NCBI RefSeq assembly: GCF_035506375.1
Contig: NZ_DATJPM010000069.1
Location: forward strand, 1 to 32,159
Reading direction: 5' to 3'
Length of the DNA: 32,159 nt
Source: Methanocella sp.
GTDB taxonomy: Archaea; Halobacteriota; Methanocellia; Methanocellales; Methanocellaceae
The position numbers and the translations under genes were made by a program. Below are positions 21,293 through 29,763 of this stretch, in pieces (position 1 is the stretch's first letter; the number at the start of each line of letters is the position of its first letter). The notes beneath the pieces were generated by a model that saw nothing but the letters and a program-made list of their open reading frames with translations, was not told the DNA's origin and searched no databases.

Positions 21293-22225
21293 ATGTTTAC
21301 CTCGCTAAAGAAGTGGCTTATTACTGGATTTAAATTTGTCTCATCCTTCTTTATCATCGGCATTCCTCTAATTCTTTTACAGAATTTAATTTCTATTATA
21401 GCCGTTTTAACCCATGAGGCGGGCCATGCGATCTTCGATATTTTATCAGGGTATAGTGTAAAATCTATAACAATAACATATGATGGTGCTCCGGCAAGCT
21501 TATCATCTTTCTTTAATATTGATTTTACATGGTTCTTATCCGGTTATACCCAATACAACCTTGCCCCATCCAGCATTAGCCTTTCAACGTTTTTTATCAA
21601 TTTTGGAGGCATACTTCTAACGACAATAGTCCTCGTTTTGTTATATTTGATAAAAAGTCATAGGCTGATCGAAAAGAAGTTTTCAGAAAAAACAGCCGCT
21701 ATTGTATTGACTGAGCTACTAGACTTCTTTTTGCTATGGTTTTCAATATGCGTATTTGAAGAAGCGTTTATACCAAATATGAATACTTATTCGTTTATTA
21801 CCGATCTTAACAGCTATGATGCGATCCAATCCCTTACCGTTGTTAACCTATGGGTAACGCCGTTCCACTTGCCTGTATTCTCGTCAGGCTTTTACATGTT
21901 CATAGTGATTTTTGTTTTTGGCATTTTCGTAACCTTTGAATTGATCTATGATAAGCTCGCTTATTTCAATGTAAATCCTTTTAGATCATGGAATAGAATG
22001 GATAAGCTCATAATCGCATTAATAGTAATATCGATAGTTTACATAATTTCTGAAATCATACCTTTGATGTCATTTTTAATTTATGCTTTCTCTCTCATGT
22101 ATATATTACTAATGTTTGTCATTTATATGGATGTGGTCAATGATAAGCTTATTACGAGAAGGATCATTCCTTCCCTAACAGGCCCATTGAAACTCTTGAG
22201 ATGGAAAAGAAAAGCCTCTGGCTAA
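21293..22225 (+). CDS. membrane metallopeptidase-like protein (HEAGH)
   Basis: 310 residues, an integral membrane protein with about seven to eight hydrophobic helices. HEAGHA at residues 41-46 is a zinc HExxH motif (His41, Glu42, His45) at the end of a membrane helix. This is typical of M50-like intramembrane or membrane-anchored peptidases (site-2 protease type), though the third ligand (an LDG-type Asp) is not obvious. No Shine-Dalgarno; a leaderless start after an AT-rich promoter is likely. The gene is very AT-rich with codon use unlike its neighbours and sits between repeat-containing spacers, so horizontal transfer is likely. Substrate unknown. Confidence 0.78.
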   Translation: MFTSLKKWLITGFKFVSSFFIIGIPLILLQNLISIIAVLTHEAGHAIFDILSGYSVKSITITYDGAPASLSSFFNIDFTWFLSGYTQYNLAPSSISLSTFFINFGGILLTTIVLVLLYLIKSHRLIEKKFSEKTAAIVLTELLDFFLLWFSICVFEEAFIPNMNTYSFITDLNSYDAIQSLTVVNLWVTPFHLPVFSSGFYMFIVIFVFGIFVTFELIYDKLAYFNVNPFRSWNRMDKLIIALIVISIVYIISEIIPLMSFLIYAFSLMYILLMFVIYMDVVNDKLITRRIIPSLTGPLKLLRWKRKASG

Positions 22226-22684
22226 TACCTCTATCTCTGCCCTTCGATGGGAAAATGGGTTCTATTAAGTCTGGGAATTATTGGTCAAAATAGGAAGGTC
22301 ATATTTTTGTAAATAAATATTATTTTTTTTCATATTAATTATATCATGTCTATAGCATATTTTCATAAAAGCAGAAGCAACTGAAAAATTGAGGCTCCGA
22401 CCGTTCAGATTTTGTTATTAGTCAAAAGGACTTTGCTAATAAGCGATTAATAACTTATTTATATCTATAGTCACATATAATTACATGTCCGTGGCCGTTA
22501 AATTTTCTATTCTTTGAATAGGGCCGTCCGGCTACACTGTTGAGGCCCGGAGTAAAACAGTGAAACGGAGGCCGCCGCTCTGGTCGGTGACACCCCACTA
22601 GAGAAAACAGCGTCGATAAACCAGCAATAGCCAGTACAAGATAAAATGATTGAACTAGAAGGCGTTGAAAGGGAGGAAAGATCA
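22226..22684. other. spacer and GC-rich leader upstream of the 22685 gene
   Basis: 22226-22500 is very AT-rich and without genes. A TATA element (TTTATATCT, about 22456) predicts transcription from about 22485. The leader 22510-22640 is GC-rich and self-complementary: GGGCC/GGCCC (22520-22547) and CACTGTT/AACAGTG are visible. It may be a structured 5' leader; it matches no riboswitch I know. Confidence 0.4.
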
Positions 22685-23020
22685 ATGGTGACAGTATTTG
22701 TATTCGAAAGACATACGGCGGCGGATTGCCCCGCTCGTAATGAGATTTCTGGAAAAATATTTGGTGAACTCGGGATGAAAGGGCAAGAACTGTGCAAAAA
22801 GCATGGGATTAAATTCGTCGGGGCCTGGATTCTCCACCCCGAGCACTTAATTATTTACCAGTACGATGCGCCCAGCATGGATGCCTATATTCAGCTCGAA
22901 AGGGAACCACTAATGGTTAAATGGAGACTATTCACAGATGCGAAGTTTAAAATGGGAATCACCATGGAAGATGCCATGAAAACATTGGCAGCGGCAGCCA
23001 TAGTGATACCAGCCAAGTAA
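22685..23020 (+). CDS. small alpha/beta protein, DUF3303-like
   Basis: 111 residues from ATG 22685 (MVTVFVFERHTAADCPAR); GGGAGGA lies 9 nt upstream, so the 13 codons before are leader. The pattern of a strand, a long helix (ISGKIFGELGMKGQELCKKHG), KFVGAWILHPEHLIIYQYDAPSMDAYIQL and C-terminal TMEDAMKTLA resembles small dimeric alpha-beta barrel proteins such as DUF3303. In these the Trp and His-rich strand packs at the dimer core. No catalytic motif or membrane segment. Monocistronic with an unusually long, structured leader. Assignment is tentative. Confidence 0.75.
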   Translation: MVTVFVFERHTAADCPARNEISGKIFGELGMKGQELCKKHGIKFVGAWILHPEHLIIYQYDAPSMDAYIQLEREPLMVKWRLFTDAKFKMGITMEDAMKTLAAAAIVIPAK

Positions 23021-23228
23021 CTTAAACATTTCTTATTTTTAATCATACCCGATGGTTTTAGCAGCATATCGGCATAGACTTATTTACAAAATAGTAGAAG
23101 CCACTGCAATTTTTGGCCTGTTAACTATATCCCCCCATAAATTGTGGGTCGAAGTAGATTTGAACAGTCAATGATACTTCAATAGAAAGAAACACAAAAG
23201 CTGAAATACTAAATAAAAAAGTGGGCGG

Positions 23229-24680
23229 TCACCGGCGCCCATATTTTCTGTACAGCAGCACGATCCCCGCCAGCACGACAACGATTATGCCGCCCGCGAT
23301 GTACGGGATATATGAGCTCGTGGCGATGGTGATCCGGAAGTCGTCCGACGCCGACGCCTGATCGCTGACCATCTTGACGGACACGTCATAGTCGCTGGCC
23401 ACGATGTTGCCCGGCGGCTGTACGCTAATGACGAAGGTCTGGGTCCCGCCCGACTTGATGGTGTTCGTCGAATTCGGGGACGAGCTGACGACCCAACCCG
23501 ACGGCGCCGTCACCTGGGGGTAGACGTTCGTCAAAGCCGAGCCCGTGCCCGTGTTAGTCACATATATGTTGATCTTGAACGTCTGGCCGGGGCTGGCGGT
23601 ATAAGCCAGCTTGTCGTAGTTGACCGACATGCCGGTGCCTGCCTTCAGTTTAAGCGTCAGGTTCTCCGCAATGTCCTGGCCGCTCGGTGTCGTGACCACG
23701 GCGGTGAAGTTATAGTCGCCGGCGCTGACCGTGTTCGGGGGCACGATCGCAAGGACGATATCCTGTGTGGTGGAGGCCGGCACGACGGTCTCGGACAGCT
23801 CCTCCGTGCTGGAGCGCGAATCCAGATACATGTAGTACCAGTTATCCGGCAGGCCCGTCACGGACAGCTTATAGTTGTTCTGCTGCGACTGCACGTTATC
23901 GATCAGCAGGTCATAGTAGGCCTTATCGCCGATGTAGGCGATCTGCGAGCTGACCTTGGCGGAGACGTCGGCCGACTGGTTGACGCTCGTGACGTCCACG
24001 CTCAGGGTCAGGCTGGCGTCCCCGGTGCTGATTGTGATCCCCTGCGCACCGATGGGCGAATCATAGGACGTGTCGACCACCACGTTCACCGTTTGCTGCC
24101 CGGCCGAGGGCACGTAGATCTGATAGATGTTCCGGCCCTGGTACTGGAACGTCGTCGACCAGCCGGGACTGCCGCCGTTCGCCGTCAGCGTATAGGTCTT
24201 GTCGGCGCCATTATTATTCTGTATCGTGAGCGGGAAGGTCACCGAGTCGCCGCCCAGCGTCGTTTCGCCCGGGGTGACGCACGTCAACGCGGTCCCCGTG
24301 TTCGTGGTCGACGAGCTGGACGAGGAAGTCGAGGGCTGCGAGATGGTGATCTCTGCCGTTCGTTCGGCCGCGTTCGATGAATTCGAACTGATGGCGTATA
24401 CGTAGACCTGGATTGCGTTATAGTAATAATACGACTGTCCTACCGGGATTATCGCATTTGCCTGCGGGTAGTAGGGACTGCTGATCGATAGGTTTACGTA
24501 GTTCGCGCCTTCCGCGATATGGGTCGTCACCTTACAGGAATACGTCCCCAGCGTCTTCGACCATCCGTCCCAGATCGTATCCGTAACTAGCGGCGTGTCA
24601 TATGCCAGTGCGGGGGCGGCGATCGACCCCGCTAACAGGCAAATGATCAGCACCGGCAATAGTAGATGCCTTGCTTTCAT
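23229..24680 (-). CDS. secreted, membrane-anchored NEW3-domain protein
   Basis: 483 residues. Signal peptide KARHLLLPVLIICLLAGSIA ending near PALA-Y; a C-terminal membrane helix (IPYIAGGIIVVVLAGIVLLY) followed by RKYGRR keeps it on the outer face of the membrane. Between these are three or four Ig-like beta-sandwich repeats: FPLTIQNNNGADKTYTLTAN; DLLIDNVQSQQNNYKLSVTGLPDNWYY; and KINIYVTNTGTGSALTNVYPQVTAPSGWVV, the last typical of NEW3/NPCBM-associated domains. A Ser/Thr-rich linker near residue 120 may be glycosylated. It is the third gene of an operon with the ABC permease and ATPase (23-bp gap), so it probably acts with that exporter. Confidence 0.85.
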   Translation of the reverse strand: MKARHLLLPVLIICLLAGSIAAPALAYDTPLVTDTIWDGWSKTLGTYSCKVTTHIAEGANYVNLSISSPYYPQANAIIPVGQSYYYYNAIQVYVYAISSNSSNAAERTAEITISQPSTSSSSSSTTNTGTALTCVTPGETTLGGDSVTFPLTIQNNNGADKTYTLTANGGSPGWSTTFQYQGRNIYQIYVPSAGQQTVNVVVDTSYDSPIGAQGITISTGDASLTLSVDVTSVNQSADVSAKVSSQIAYIGDKAYYDLLIDNVQSQQNNYKLSVTGLPDNWYYMYLDSRSSTEELSETVVPASTTQDIVLAIVPPNTVSAGDYNFTAVVTTPSGQDIAENLTLKLKAGTGMSVNYDKLAYTASPGQTFKINIYVTNTGTGSALTNVYPQVTAPSGWVVSSSPNSTNTIKSGGTQTFVISVQPPGNIVASDYDVSVKMVSDQASASDDFRITIATSSYIPYIAGGIIVVVLAGIVLLYRKYGRR

Positions 24681-24703
24681 CTTTCACACATCCCGCTGTG
24701 CCT

Positions 24704-25807
24704 TTACCTTACGTCCATCCTGATGAACTTCGCGTACGATATGGCGAACCCGGCGATGGCGATCACGATGAGTGACAACACCTGGGGTAGTATTGACGGC
24801 AGCGTGCCTCCCAGCGTCGGGGCACTCATGCCCCTCTGCCGGAAGTTAAAGGCGCCGGCCATACCGCTGCTTGAGACGGGGTTCTGTTCGCCGCTAACCA
24901 CCACGTTGGAGATGCCTGTCAGGTCGCTGGTAGGCGATATGAGGTCGAGGGCCTCCGTGATCGAGTTACGCGTATTCATATAGCTCGTATATTCCGGATT
25001 AATCTGCATCTGGACCGTGTTATTCCGGCCACCGCCATAGTTGACCACGATGTTGCCGCCGGGGCCCGATATGCCCCCTGTACTTCCGCCGGTGCTGCTC
25101 GAGCTCCCGGTGGCAGGGATCATCGCCGTCGGGGCCGTGCCCAGGGCGACCTGGCAGATGGAATCCGAGAAGTATGGCACCATTATGCTGAACAGCGCGA
25201 TCACGAGGGCGATCAGGATCGCCATCGTCGAATTCTTCGCGAGGGATGAGGCCGCGATGGCTATGGCAAGGAATGCCACGCTGAAGAGCACGACCAGTAT
25301 GAAGAAAGTGATGAGCCGAAGTAGGTCGTCGCCGGAAGGTATGATACCTTCGAAGAGCAGTATGGCCAACCCAACGAGGAACGCCGCGGCCAGCGATAAT
25401 ACCAGGATGGCCGTGGACCCGAGGATCTTTCCGTTGATGATCGAGTCCCTGAACGTGGGACGGGCCAGCAGCAGCTTTAGCGATCCGGACTCTTTTTCTT
25501 TCGATATCAGGCTGAACCCGATGACGATCGGCAGCGCCCAGCCCACGAGGACGAATATAGAGCAGAAGCTCTCGAATACCAGCATCATCGACGGCATCTC
25601 CGGCTGGAACGTGCTGCCGTTCGAAGCCGCCGATGCCGCCCTCGTAAGCTCGGAGTTATAGGTCGACAATCGTTCATTATATGTTCCAGTGCCCGTTACG
25701 ATCGAGGCGATCATGATGAGCACGAGCAGGCCGAAGATCGCCAGGAAGGCCCGGCTGGATAGATAATCCTTGAATTCCTTTACAGCGATGATGAATTCCG
25801 ATCGCAT
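24704..25807 (-). CDS. ABC-2 type transporter permease
   Basis: 367 residues, chosen start ATG 25807 (MRSEFIIAVKEFKDYLSSRAF). The Shine-Dalgarno GGAGG within the last codons of the ATPase gene is 8 nt away, while the in-frame ATG at 25822 would overlap it. Six hydrophobic helices: one near residues 22-40, a large extracellular loop, a group from about 95 to 215 with KEKESGSLKLLLARP (an EExGT-like motif of ABC-2 permeases), and one near the C-terminus. A second, Gly/Ser-rich extracellular region (GSSSSTGGSTGGISG) precedes the last helix. It is the NosY/GldF-like permease partner of the ATPase directly upstream. Confidence 0.87.
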   Translation of the reverse strand: MRSEFIIAVKEFKDYLSSRAFLAIFGLLVLIMIASIVTGTGTYNERLSTYNSELTRAASAASNGSTFQPEMPSMMLVFESFCSIFVLVGWALPIVIGFSLISKEKESGSLKLLLARPTFRDSIINGKILGSTAILVLSLAAAFLVGLAILLFEGIIPSGDDLLRLITFFILVVLFSVAFLAIAIAASSLAKNSTMAILIALVIALFSIMVPYFSDSICQVALGTAPTAMIPATGSSSSTGGSTGGISGPGGNIVVNYGGGRNNTVQMQINPEYTSYMNTRNSITEALDLISPTSDLTGISNVVVSGEQNPVSSSGMAGAFNFRQRGMSAPTLGGTLPSILPQVLSLIVIAIAGFAISYAKFIRMDVR

Positions 25808-25808
25808 T

Positions 25809-26714
25809 TTAAGCGCCTCCATAGATGGTCTCCAGGAAGACGTCCTCCAGGGACCTTTCCTCGATCCTTAGCTCCCGGACGTGCAGGTGATTCCTCTCGA
25901 TCTCGGCTGATATGTCGTCCCGGATGTCGTCCTTCGTATGGATCGTGGCCGAGCCATCGTAGTAGGAGACGTCGATGATGCGCGGGTCCGTGAACTTCGG
26001 GAGCGGCCCGGAGGCTTTTACGACGATGGTCATGGACTGGTCCTTCTGGAGCTTGTGGCGCACTTCGTCGAGGGTGCCGTGCGCGATGAGCTTCCCCCGG
26101 GAGATGATGCCGACCGTCTTCGAGACCTGGCGGACCTCTTCGAGGATGTGGCTCGAGAAAAAGATCGTCTTGCCATTGTTGGACAGGTCCTTAATGATGT
26201 TCCGTACCTGCATGACTCCCTGGGGGTCCAGGCCGTTTGTCGGCTCATCCATAAATATAACTTCGGGGTCGTTGAGTAGTGCCTGGGCGAGGCCGAGCCT
26301 CTGCTTCATGCCCCGCGAGTAGCCCTCCGTCTTCTTTTCGACGCCCTCAAGGCCCACGTACTTGAGCAGCTCCGTGATCCGCTGATCCGCCTTAGCGGCG
26401 GGCAGGTCGTAGAACTCGGAGAAAAACTTCAGGTTCTGGCGGGCGTTCAGGTTCTCATAGAAGCCGAGCCCGTCGGGCATGTAACCGATGATCCGCTTGA
26501 CGTCGAGCGGGTGCCGGAGCACGTCGATGTCTTTGATGAAGCATTGCCCCGACGTCGGCTCGATCTCGCCGATCATCATGCCCATTGTCGTGGTCTTACC
26601 GGACCCGTTGGGCCCCAGGAACCCGAACACGTCGCCCTTATCAACGGCGAGGTTCAGCGAGTCCACGGCCTTTACGCCGTCATAGACCTTAGTTAAGTTA
26701 GTTGTCTTGATCAT
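25809..26714 (-). CDS. ABC transporter ATP-binding protein
   Basis: 301 residues. Walker A GPNGSGKTT (34-42), signature YSRGMKQ (132-138), Walker B VIFMDEPTNGLDP (from 152) and switch His in SSHILEEV. A C-terminal extension (IDVSYYDGSATIHTKDD) ends LEDVFLETIYGGA, usual for ABC-2 exporters. Shine-Dalgarno GGAGGT before the ATG and TATA (TTTATATG, 26768-26775) about 55 bp upstream. First gene of the three-gene operon with permease (1 bp gap) and NEW3 protein. Substrate unknown; a role in envelope protein or lipid handling would fit. Confidence 0.93.
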   Translation of the reverse strand: MIKTTNLTKVYDGVKAVDSLNLAVDKGDVFGFLGPNGSGKTTTMGMMIGEIEPTSGQCFIKDIDVLRHPLDVKRIIGYMPDGLGFYENLNARQNLKFFSEFYDLPAAKADQRITELLKYVGLEGVEKKTEGYSRGMKQRLGLAQALLNDPEVIFMDEPTNGLDPQGVMQVRNIIKDLSNNGKTIFFSSHILEEVRQVSKTVGIISRGKLIAHGTLDEVRHKLQKDQSMTIVVKASGPLPKFTDPRIIDVSYYDGSATIHTKDDIRDDISAEIERNHLHVRELRIEERSLEDVFLETIYGGA

Positions 26715-26886
26715 GCGAGGCTACCTCCATTGGTGACTTGCCTCAAAGCAAGCTAAAGGGTAGGGGCATATAAATCTTTTCTCGCTTAATCGTCAAACTA
26801 TCGGGCTACAGTTGGACGATAAAGCCATAAGGTATAAAGGCAACATGCCGATATTTAAAAAGTATTAAAGCTTTAACAGGCGATTA

Positions 26887-26901
26887 GTATATTGAATATA
26901 C
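26887..26901. promoter_or_regulatory. dyad GTATAT-TGA-ATATAC
   Basis: A perfect 6-bp dyad in the divergent spacer between the ABC operon and the secreted protein gene, about 70 bp before the latter's start. Possible operator for the membrane winged-helix regulator encoded next door. Confidence 0.4.
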
Positions 26902-26968
26902 CCGGTTAGTTCGATGATATAGCCAGAACGTATTTATAGTTCGATAAAAGCTTATTGAAGTGATACAA

Positions 26969-27763
26969 ATGCTTAAGCTGCTTAAGCAGAGCATTGTGGT
27001 GGCCATACTCCTGGTAATGGCCGTTTCTTTCACCATCGGCTCGGTAAGCGCCACGGACAATGCCACGGATAATAATAAGGTTAGTTTTGGGTATGCGCCA
27101 GATTCCCTGCACGATGATCAGAAGTACACGCGTGTCTTCCTTGATCTAAGGGGTGAAGGTAATGCCGTCGAAGTCCACGGATGGCAGACTTTAGGACCAA
27201 TGCCTCCGGCCCCGTTCACCGTGCTAAGGCACGGGTATGGCGGCCCCGAGTTTATCGAGGGTAAAATGATGGTCATACCGGCCGGAGAGGACATGCCGAG
27301 AATGCTCCCGGTGATGTTCTTCAAGCATGAGATGCATGACTCGGGCCGGGTCAGCTTTATGGCCGACGCGACGTACAGGTTAAATAACACCGAAATGAGT
27401 TTTAAGGGCGAAATACAGCTCCTGAACGATACCATCGTCCAGACTGATGTATCTAGCGGCTTGTATGACAACGAGATAGCGCCTGGCCAGACCAACTGGC
27501 ACCAGGTCTACGTATCCGGGTCGCCGGCCTCGCTGAGCTTCGAGCTGAAATGGAATAATACAGATGACCGGATGCGCATCGTCGTCTATACGCCCGATGG
27601 TAAGACGCTCGGCCCGTATTACGATAATTCGGACGGCACCGTGGACAATACCATAAACATGGTGATCAATAACCCGTCCGGCGTTGCGAATGGCCCCTGG
27701 TCGTTCAAGGTGACGGATACCGGCGTAACTGGCAAGGACGAGTATTACTTAAAGACCTGGTAG
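26969..27763 (+). CDS. secreted protein with PPC-like beta domain
   Basis: 264 residues from ATG 26969 (MLKLLKQSIVVAILL); a GTG at 26960 is also possible. The promoter (GTATTTATAG near 26930) allows a nearly leaderless transcript. Signal peptide ends near GSVSA-T. The mature protein has an unassigned N-terminal beta region (YTRVFLDLRGEGNAVEVHGW; EFIEGKMMVIPAGEDMP; KHEMHDSGRVSFMAD) and, from about 165, a C-terminal domain like bacterial pre-peptidase C-terminal domains: QTNWHQVYVSGSPASLSFELKW, MRIVVYTPDGKTLGPYYDNSDG, GPWSFKVTDTG. Two bp separate it from the membrane regulator, suggesting a surface sensor partner. Confidence 0.82.
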   Translation: MLKLLKQSIVVAILLVMAVSFTIGSVSATDNATDNNKVSFGYAPDSLHDDQKYTRVFLDLRGEGNAVEVHGWQTLGPMPPAPFTVLRHGYGGPEFIEGKMMVIPAGEDMPRMLPVMFFKHEMHDSGRVSFMADATYRLNNTEMSFKGEIQLLNDTIVQTDVSSGLYDNEIAPGQTNWHQVYVSGSPASLSFELKWNNTDDRMRIVVYTPDGKTLGPYYDNSDGTVDNTINMVINNPSGVANGPWSFKVTDTGVTGKDEYYLKTW

Positions 27764-27765
27764 AT

Positions 27766-28503
27766 ATGCGGCTAAGCATGAAATTTCTAACGGGAGCGGT
27801 CATAGTATTATCAGCCCTCCTGCTCATTTCGCCCCTGCTGCTGCAGGCGACGAGCGGCAGCGGCTCATACGTTGTGACGCCCGGCAGCGGCATCCCATCG
27901 GGCGTTGTTGCCGTAAACGCCCCGATCGTATCCTTCTGGCAGCTCCCGCTGTGGGTGCAGGTGGCCGGCGCCCTGGACGGCATACTCATCGCTTTCGGCC
28001 TGATGAACGCTGCCCCGCTCATCATTGGCAAGATCCAGAATGTCCTGGACAACAGTAACCGGCTCAGCATATTCAATTATGTCAAAAGCAATCCGGGCTG
28101 CACGCCGTCGGAGATCTCGAGCCGGCAGAACATGAAGAACGGCACGGTCAAGTACCACGTGCAGATGCTCGAGTCCCAGGGCAAGATCATCCTGAAGCGC
28201 ATGGGCAAATATACCCGCCTGTTTAACACGTCTAAGGCGAATACCGAGCAGGAAAAGATGGTGCTGGCCTACATCAAGAACGAGACCAGCCGGAACCTGC
28301 TCTGCGCCATTCTCGAGGAGCCTGGATTGACGAACCAGCGGCTCGCTGAGCGGTTCGGGCTGGACAAGAGCAGCATTCACTGGCACATGGAGCGGTTCCT
28401 CAACGACAGGCTGGTCACGGTCGAGCAGGACGGGCGGTTCAAGAAGTATTACATCGAGCCAGGCGTAGGTAAACTATTAAATAACGGCCAGGTCATGTTT
28501 TAG
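27766..28503 (+). CDS. membrane-anchored double winged-helix regulator
   Basis: 245 residues (ATG 27766; a second ATG at 27778 is equally good). Residues 5-28 and about 65-88 are membrane helices, with a short extracellular Gly/Ser loop between (GSGSYVVTPGSGIPSG). Then come two tandem winged helices in the cytoplasm: NRLSIFNYVKSNPGCTPSEI...NGTVKYHVQMLESQGKI (about 100-150), and SRNLLCAILEEPGLTNQRLAERF..KSSIHWHMERFLNDRLV (about 165-225). Such proteins are common in methanogens and are thought to pass a surface signal directly to DNA. Tight coupling with the secreted gene upstream supports a two-part sensor. Its last 11 bp overlap the 3' end of the convergent kinase gene. Confidence 0.85.
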   Translation: MRLSMKFLTGAVIVLSALLLISPLLLQATSGSGSYVVTPGSGIPSGVVAVNAPIVSFWQLPLWVQVAGALDGILIAFGLMNAAPLIIGKIQNVLDNSNRLSIFNYVKSNPGCTPSEISSRQNMKNGTVKYHVQMLESQGKIILKRMGKYTRLFNTSKANTEQEKMVLAYIKNETSRNLLCAILEEPGLTNQRLAERFGLDKSSIHWHMERFLNDRLVTVEQDGRFKKYYIEPGVGKLLNNGQVMF

Positions 28504-29557
28504 GCAGGTCCACCACGAACACGGCGCCCTGCGACGGGTCGCCCCGTACGCGGTCTTCCGCGTGGATGAAGCCCCCATACTTATCGACGATCACCCGGAC
28601 GATGGAGAGGCCCACGCCCGCCCCTTTTGTGGTCGCGGTCATGCGCTCGAAGACGGACTTCTTTTTATCCTCGGGTATGCCGGTGCCGTGGTCGGCGATG
28701 CGCACGGACCAGTAGTCCATATCGCCTATCCTGGCGGGTACGATGGCGATATCGATGAGCTTTTCCGGGTGCGGATCATATTTCACGGCGTTCTCAAGTA
28801 TATGGCGGAAGATCTCGTGCACGTAGTCGTCCACCATGACTAAACGCTTCACGCCCGGGCTGAATTCAAGGCTGACCTTTGCCGAGGGCGATACCTTTTG
28901 CACGTCGCCCGCGTCTTGTTTTAGGATGGCGTTCAGGTCCATCGGCACCGGGCTCTTCCCCGCGAACTGCCGTATCATGCGTATTTTCTTGATGTTATCG
29001 ATGAGCCGGTTACTCCCCGTCACGCCCTTCTGCGCCTTTTCCAGGTACGCGAGCTCGCTGGCCGTGAGCTTCTCGGCGAGCTGGAGCAGCTCAATGTAGC
29101 CCATCGTGACCTGGTTGAAGTTACGGATGTCATGGCTCATGAGGTCGACGTAAAATTCCGCTTCCGATTTTGCCGCCTCCAGGCGTTTTATACTCTGACA
29201 GCGCTCGGTGGAATCGACGGCCATGAGCAGGGCTCCGCTGGCGGCCGGGGCGGCCGTGAGGTCGAAGTACCGGTCGCATGCGGTTTTTAAATCGAAGCGG
29301 AAGCCGTTTTGCGTGACGGTCTTGCCGTGAAGAGCTTCCGTCAGCATGCGTGCCGGCGTCTCGTCGGAGAAAAGCGATATGATGTTTATATCGGCCGCTG
29401 ATTTTTTACCCAGGCACTGCTCACAGAGTTCGGACCATGCACGGTTATAGGAATTGACTTTCAACTCCCGGTCCACGAATACTAATGCTGCTGGAACGCT
29501 GTCCAGTATCTTATTTGAGATATTATTGTCTTTTGATCTAGGGGCCGTTTCATGCAA
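28493..29557 (-). CDS. PAS domain sensor histidine kinase
   Basis: 354 residues, soluble. The start is a TTG at 29557, preceded by GGTGAT; no ATG is in frame nearby. PAS domain at about 15-118 (ILDSVPAALVFVDRELKVNSYNRAW, then GFRFDLKTACDRYFDLTAAP). The dimerisation and phosphoacceptor region has MSHDIRNFNQVTMGYIELL (His142). The ATPase domain has N-box ENAVKY (Asn256), G1 ADHGTGIPED (Asp289) and G2 GAGVGLSIV. A cluster of cysteines around the PAS domain (CEQC, Cys94, Cys120) might sense redox state. No response regulator is encoded nearby. It is convergent with and overlaps the winged-helix gene by 11 bp. Confidence 0.9.
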   Translation of the reverse strand: MHETAPRSKDNNISNKILDSVPAALVFVDRELKVNSYNRAWSELCEQCLGKKSAADINIISLFSDETPARMLTEALHGKTVTQNGFRFDLKTACDRYFDLTAAPAASGALLMAVDSTERCQSIKRLEAAKSEAEFYVDLMSHDIRNFNQVTMGYIELLQLAEKLTASELAYLEKAQKGVTGSNRLIDNIKKIRMIRQFAGKSPVPMDLNAILKQDAGDVQKVSPSAKVSLEFSPGVKRLVMVDDYVHEIFRHILENAVKYDPHPEKLIDIAIVPARIGDMDYWSVRIADHGTGIPEDKKKSVFERMTATTKGAGVGLSIVRVIVDKYGGFIHAEDRVRGDPSQGAVFVVDLPKT

Positions 29558-29700
29558 GATATCACCATGGCTTAATTGATTTATATTAACCAGCCGGTAT
29601 TTTAGTCTTTGTATATCATTTTTTTATAATTTATTTTCCGCCAAGGTTATTGCCCTCCAACCAATATTAAAATCCTGATAAGGGCCAAAAATATATATAC

Positions 29701-29752
29701 TATATCGGTAATCGATATATCTGGAGCCAATATATCGAATAACGATATATCG
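29701..29752 (+). promoter_or_regulatory. clustered CGATATAT dyads before padR-ABC operon
   Basis: Four half-sites: ATATCG (29702-29707), CGATATAT (29713-29720), ATATATCG (29730-29737) and the palindrome CGATATATCG (29743-29752). They lie between a TATA-like ATATATATAC and the padR start at 29764. Likely autoregulatory PadR operators. Confidence 0.55.
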
Positions 29753-29763
29753 GAAACAGATAC

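Noticed and set aside
22510..22640. Known riboswitch (cobalamin, fluoride, TPP)
   Set aside because: The consensus core sequences of these classes were not found; only generic pairing is visible.
22455..22685. 76-codon minus-strand ORF
   Set aside because: Overlaps the promoter and leader of the + strand gene at 22685 and has no initiation signals.
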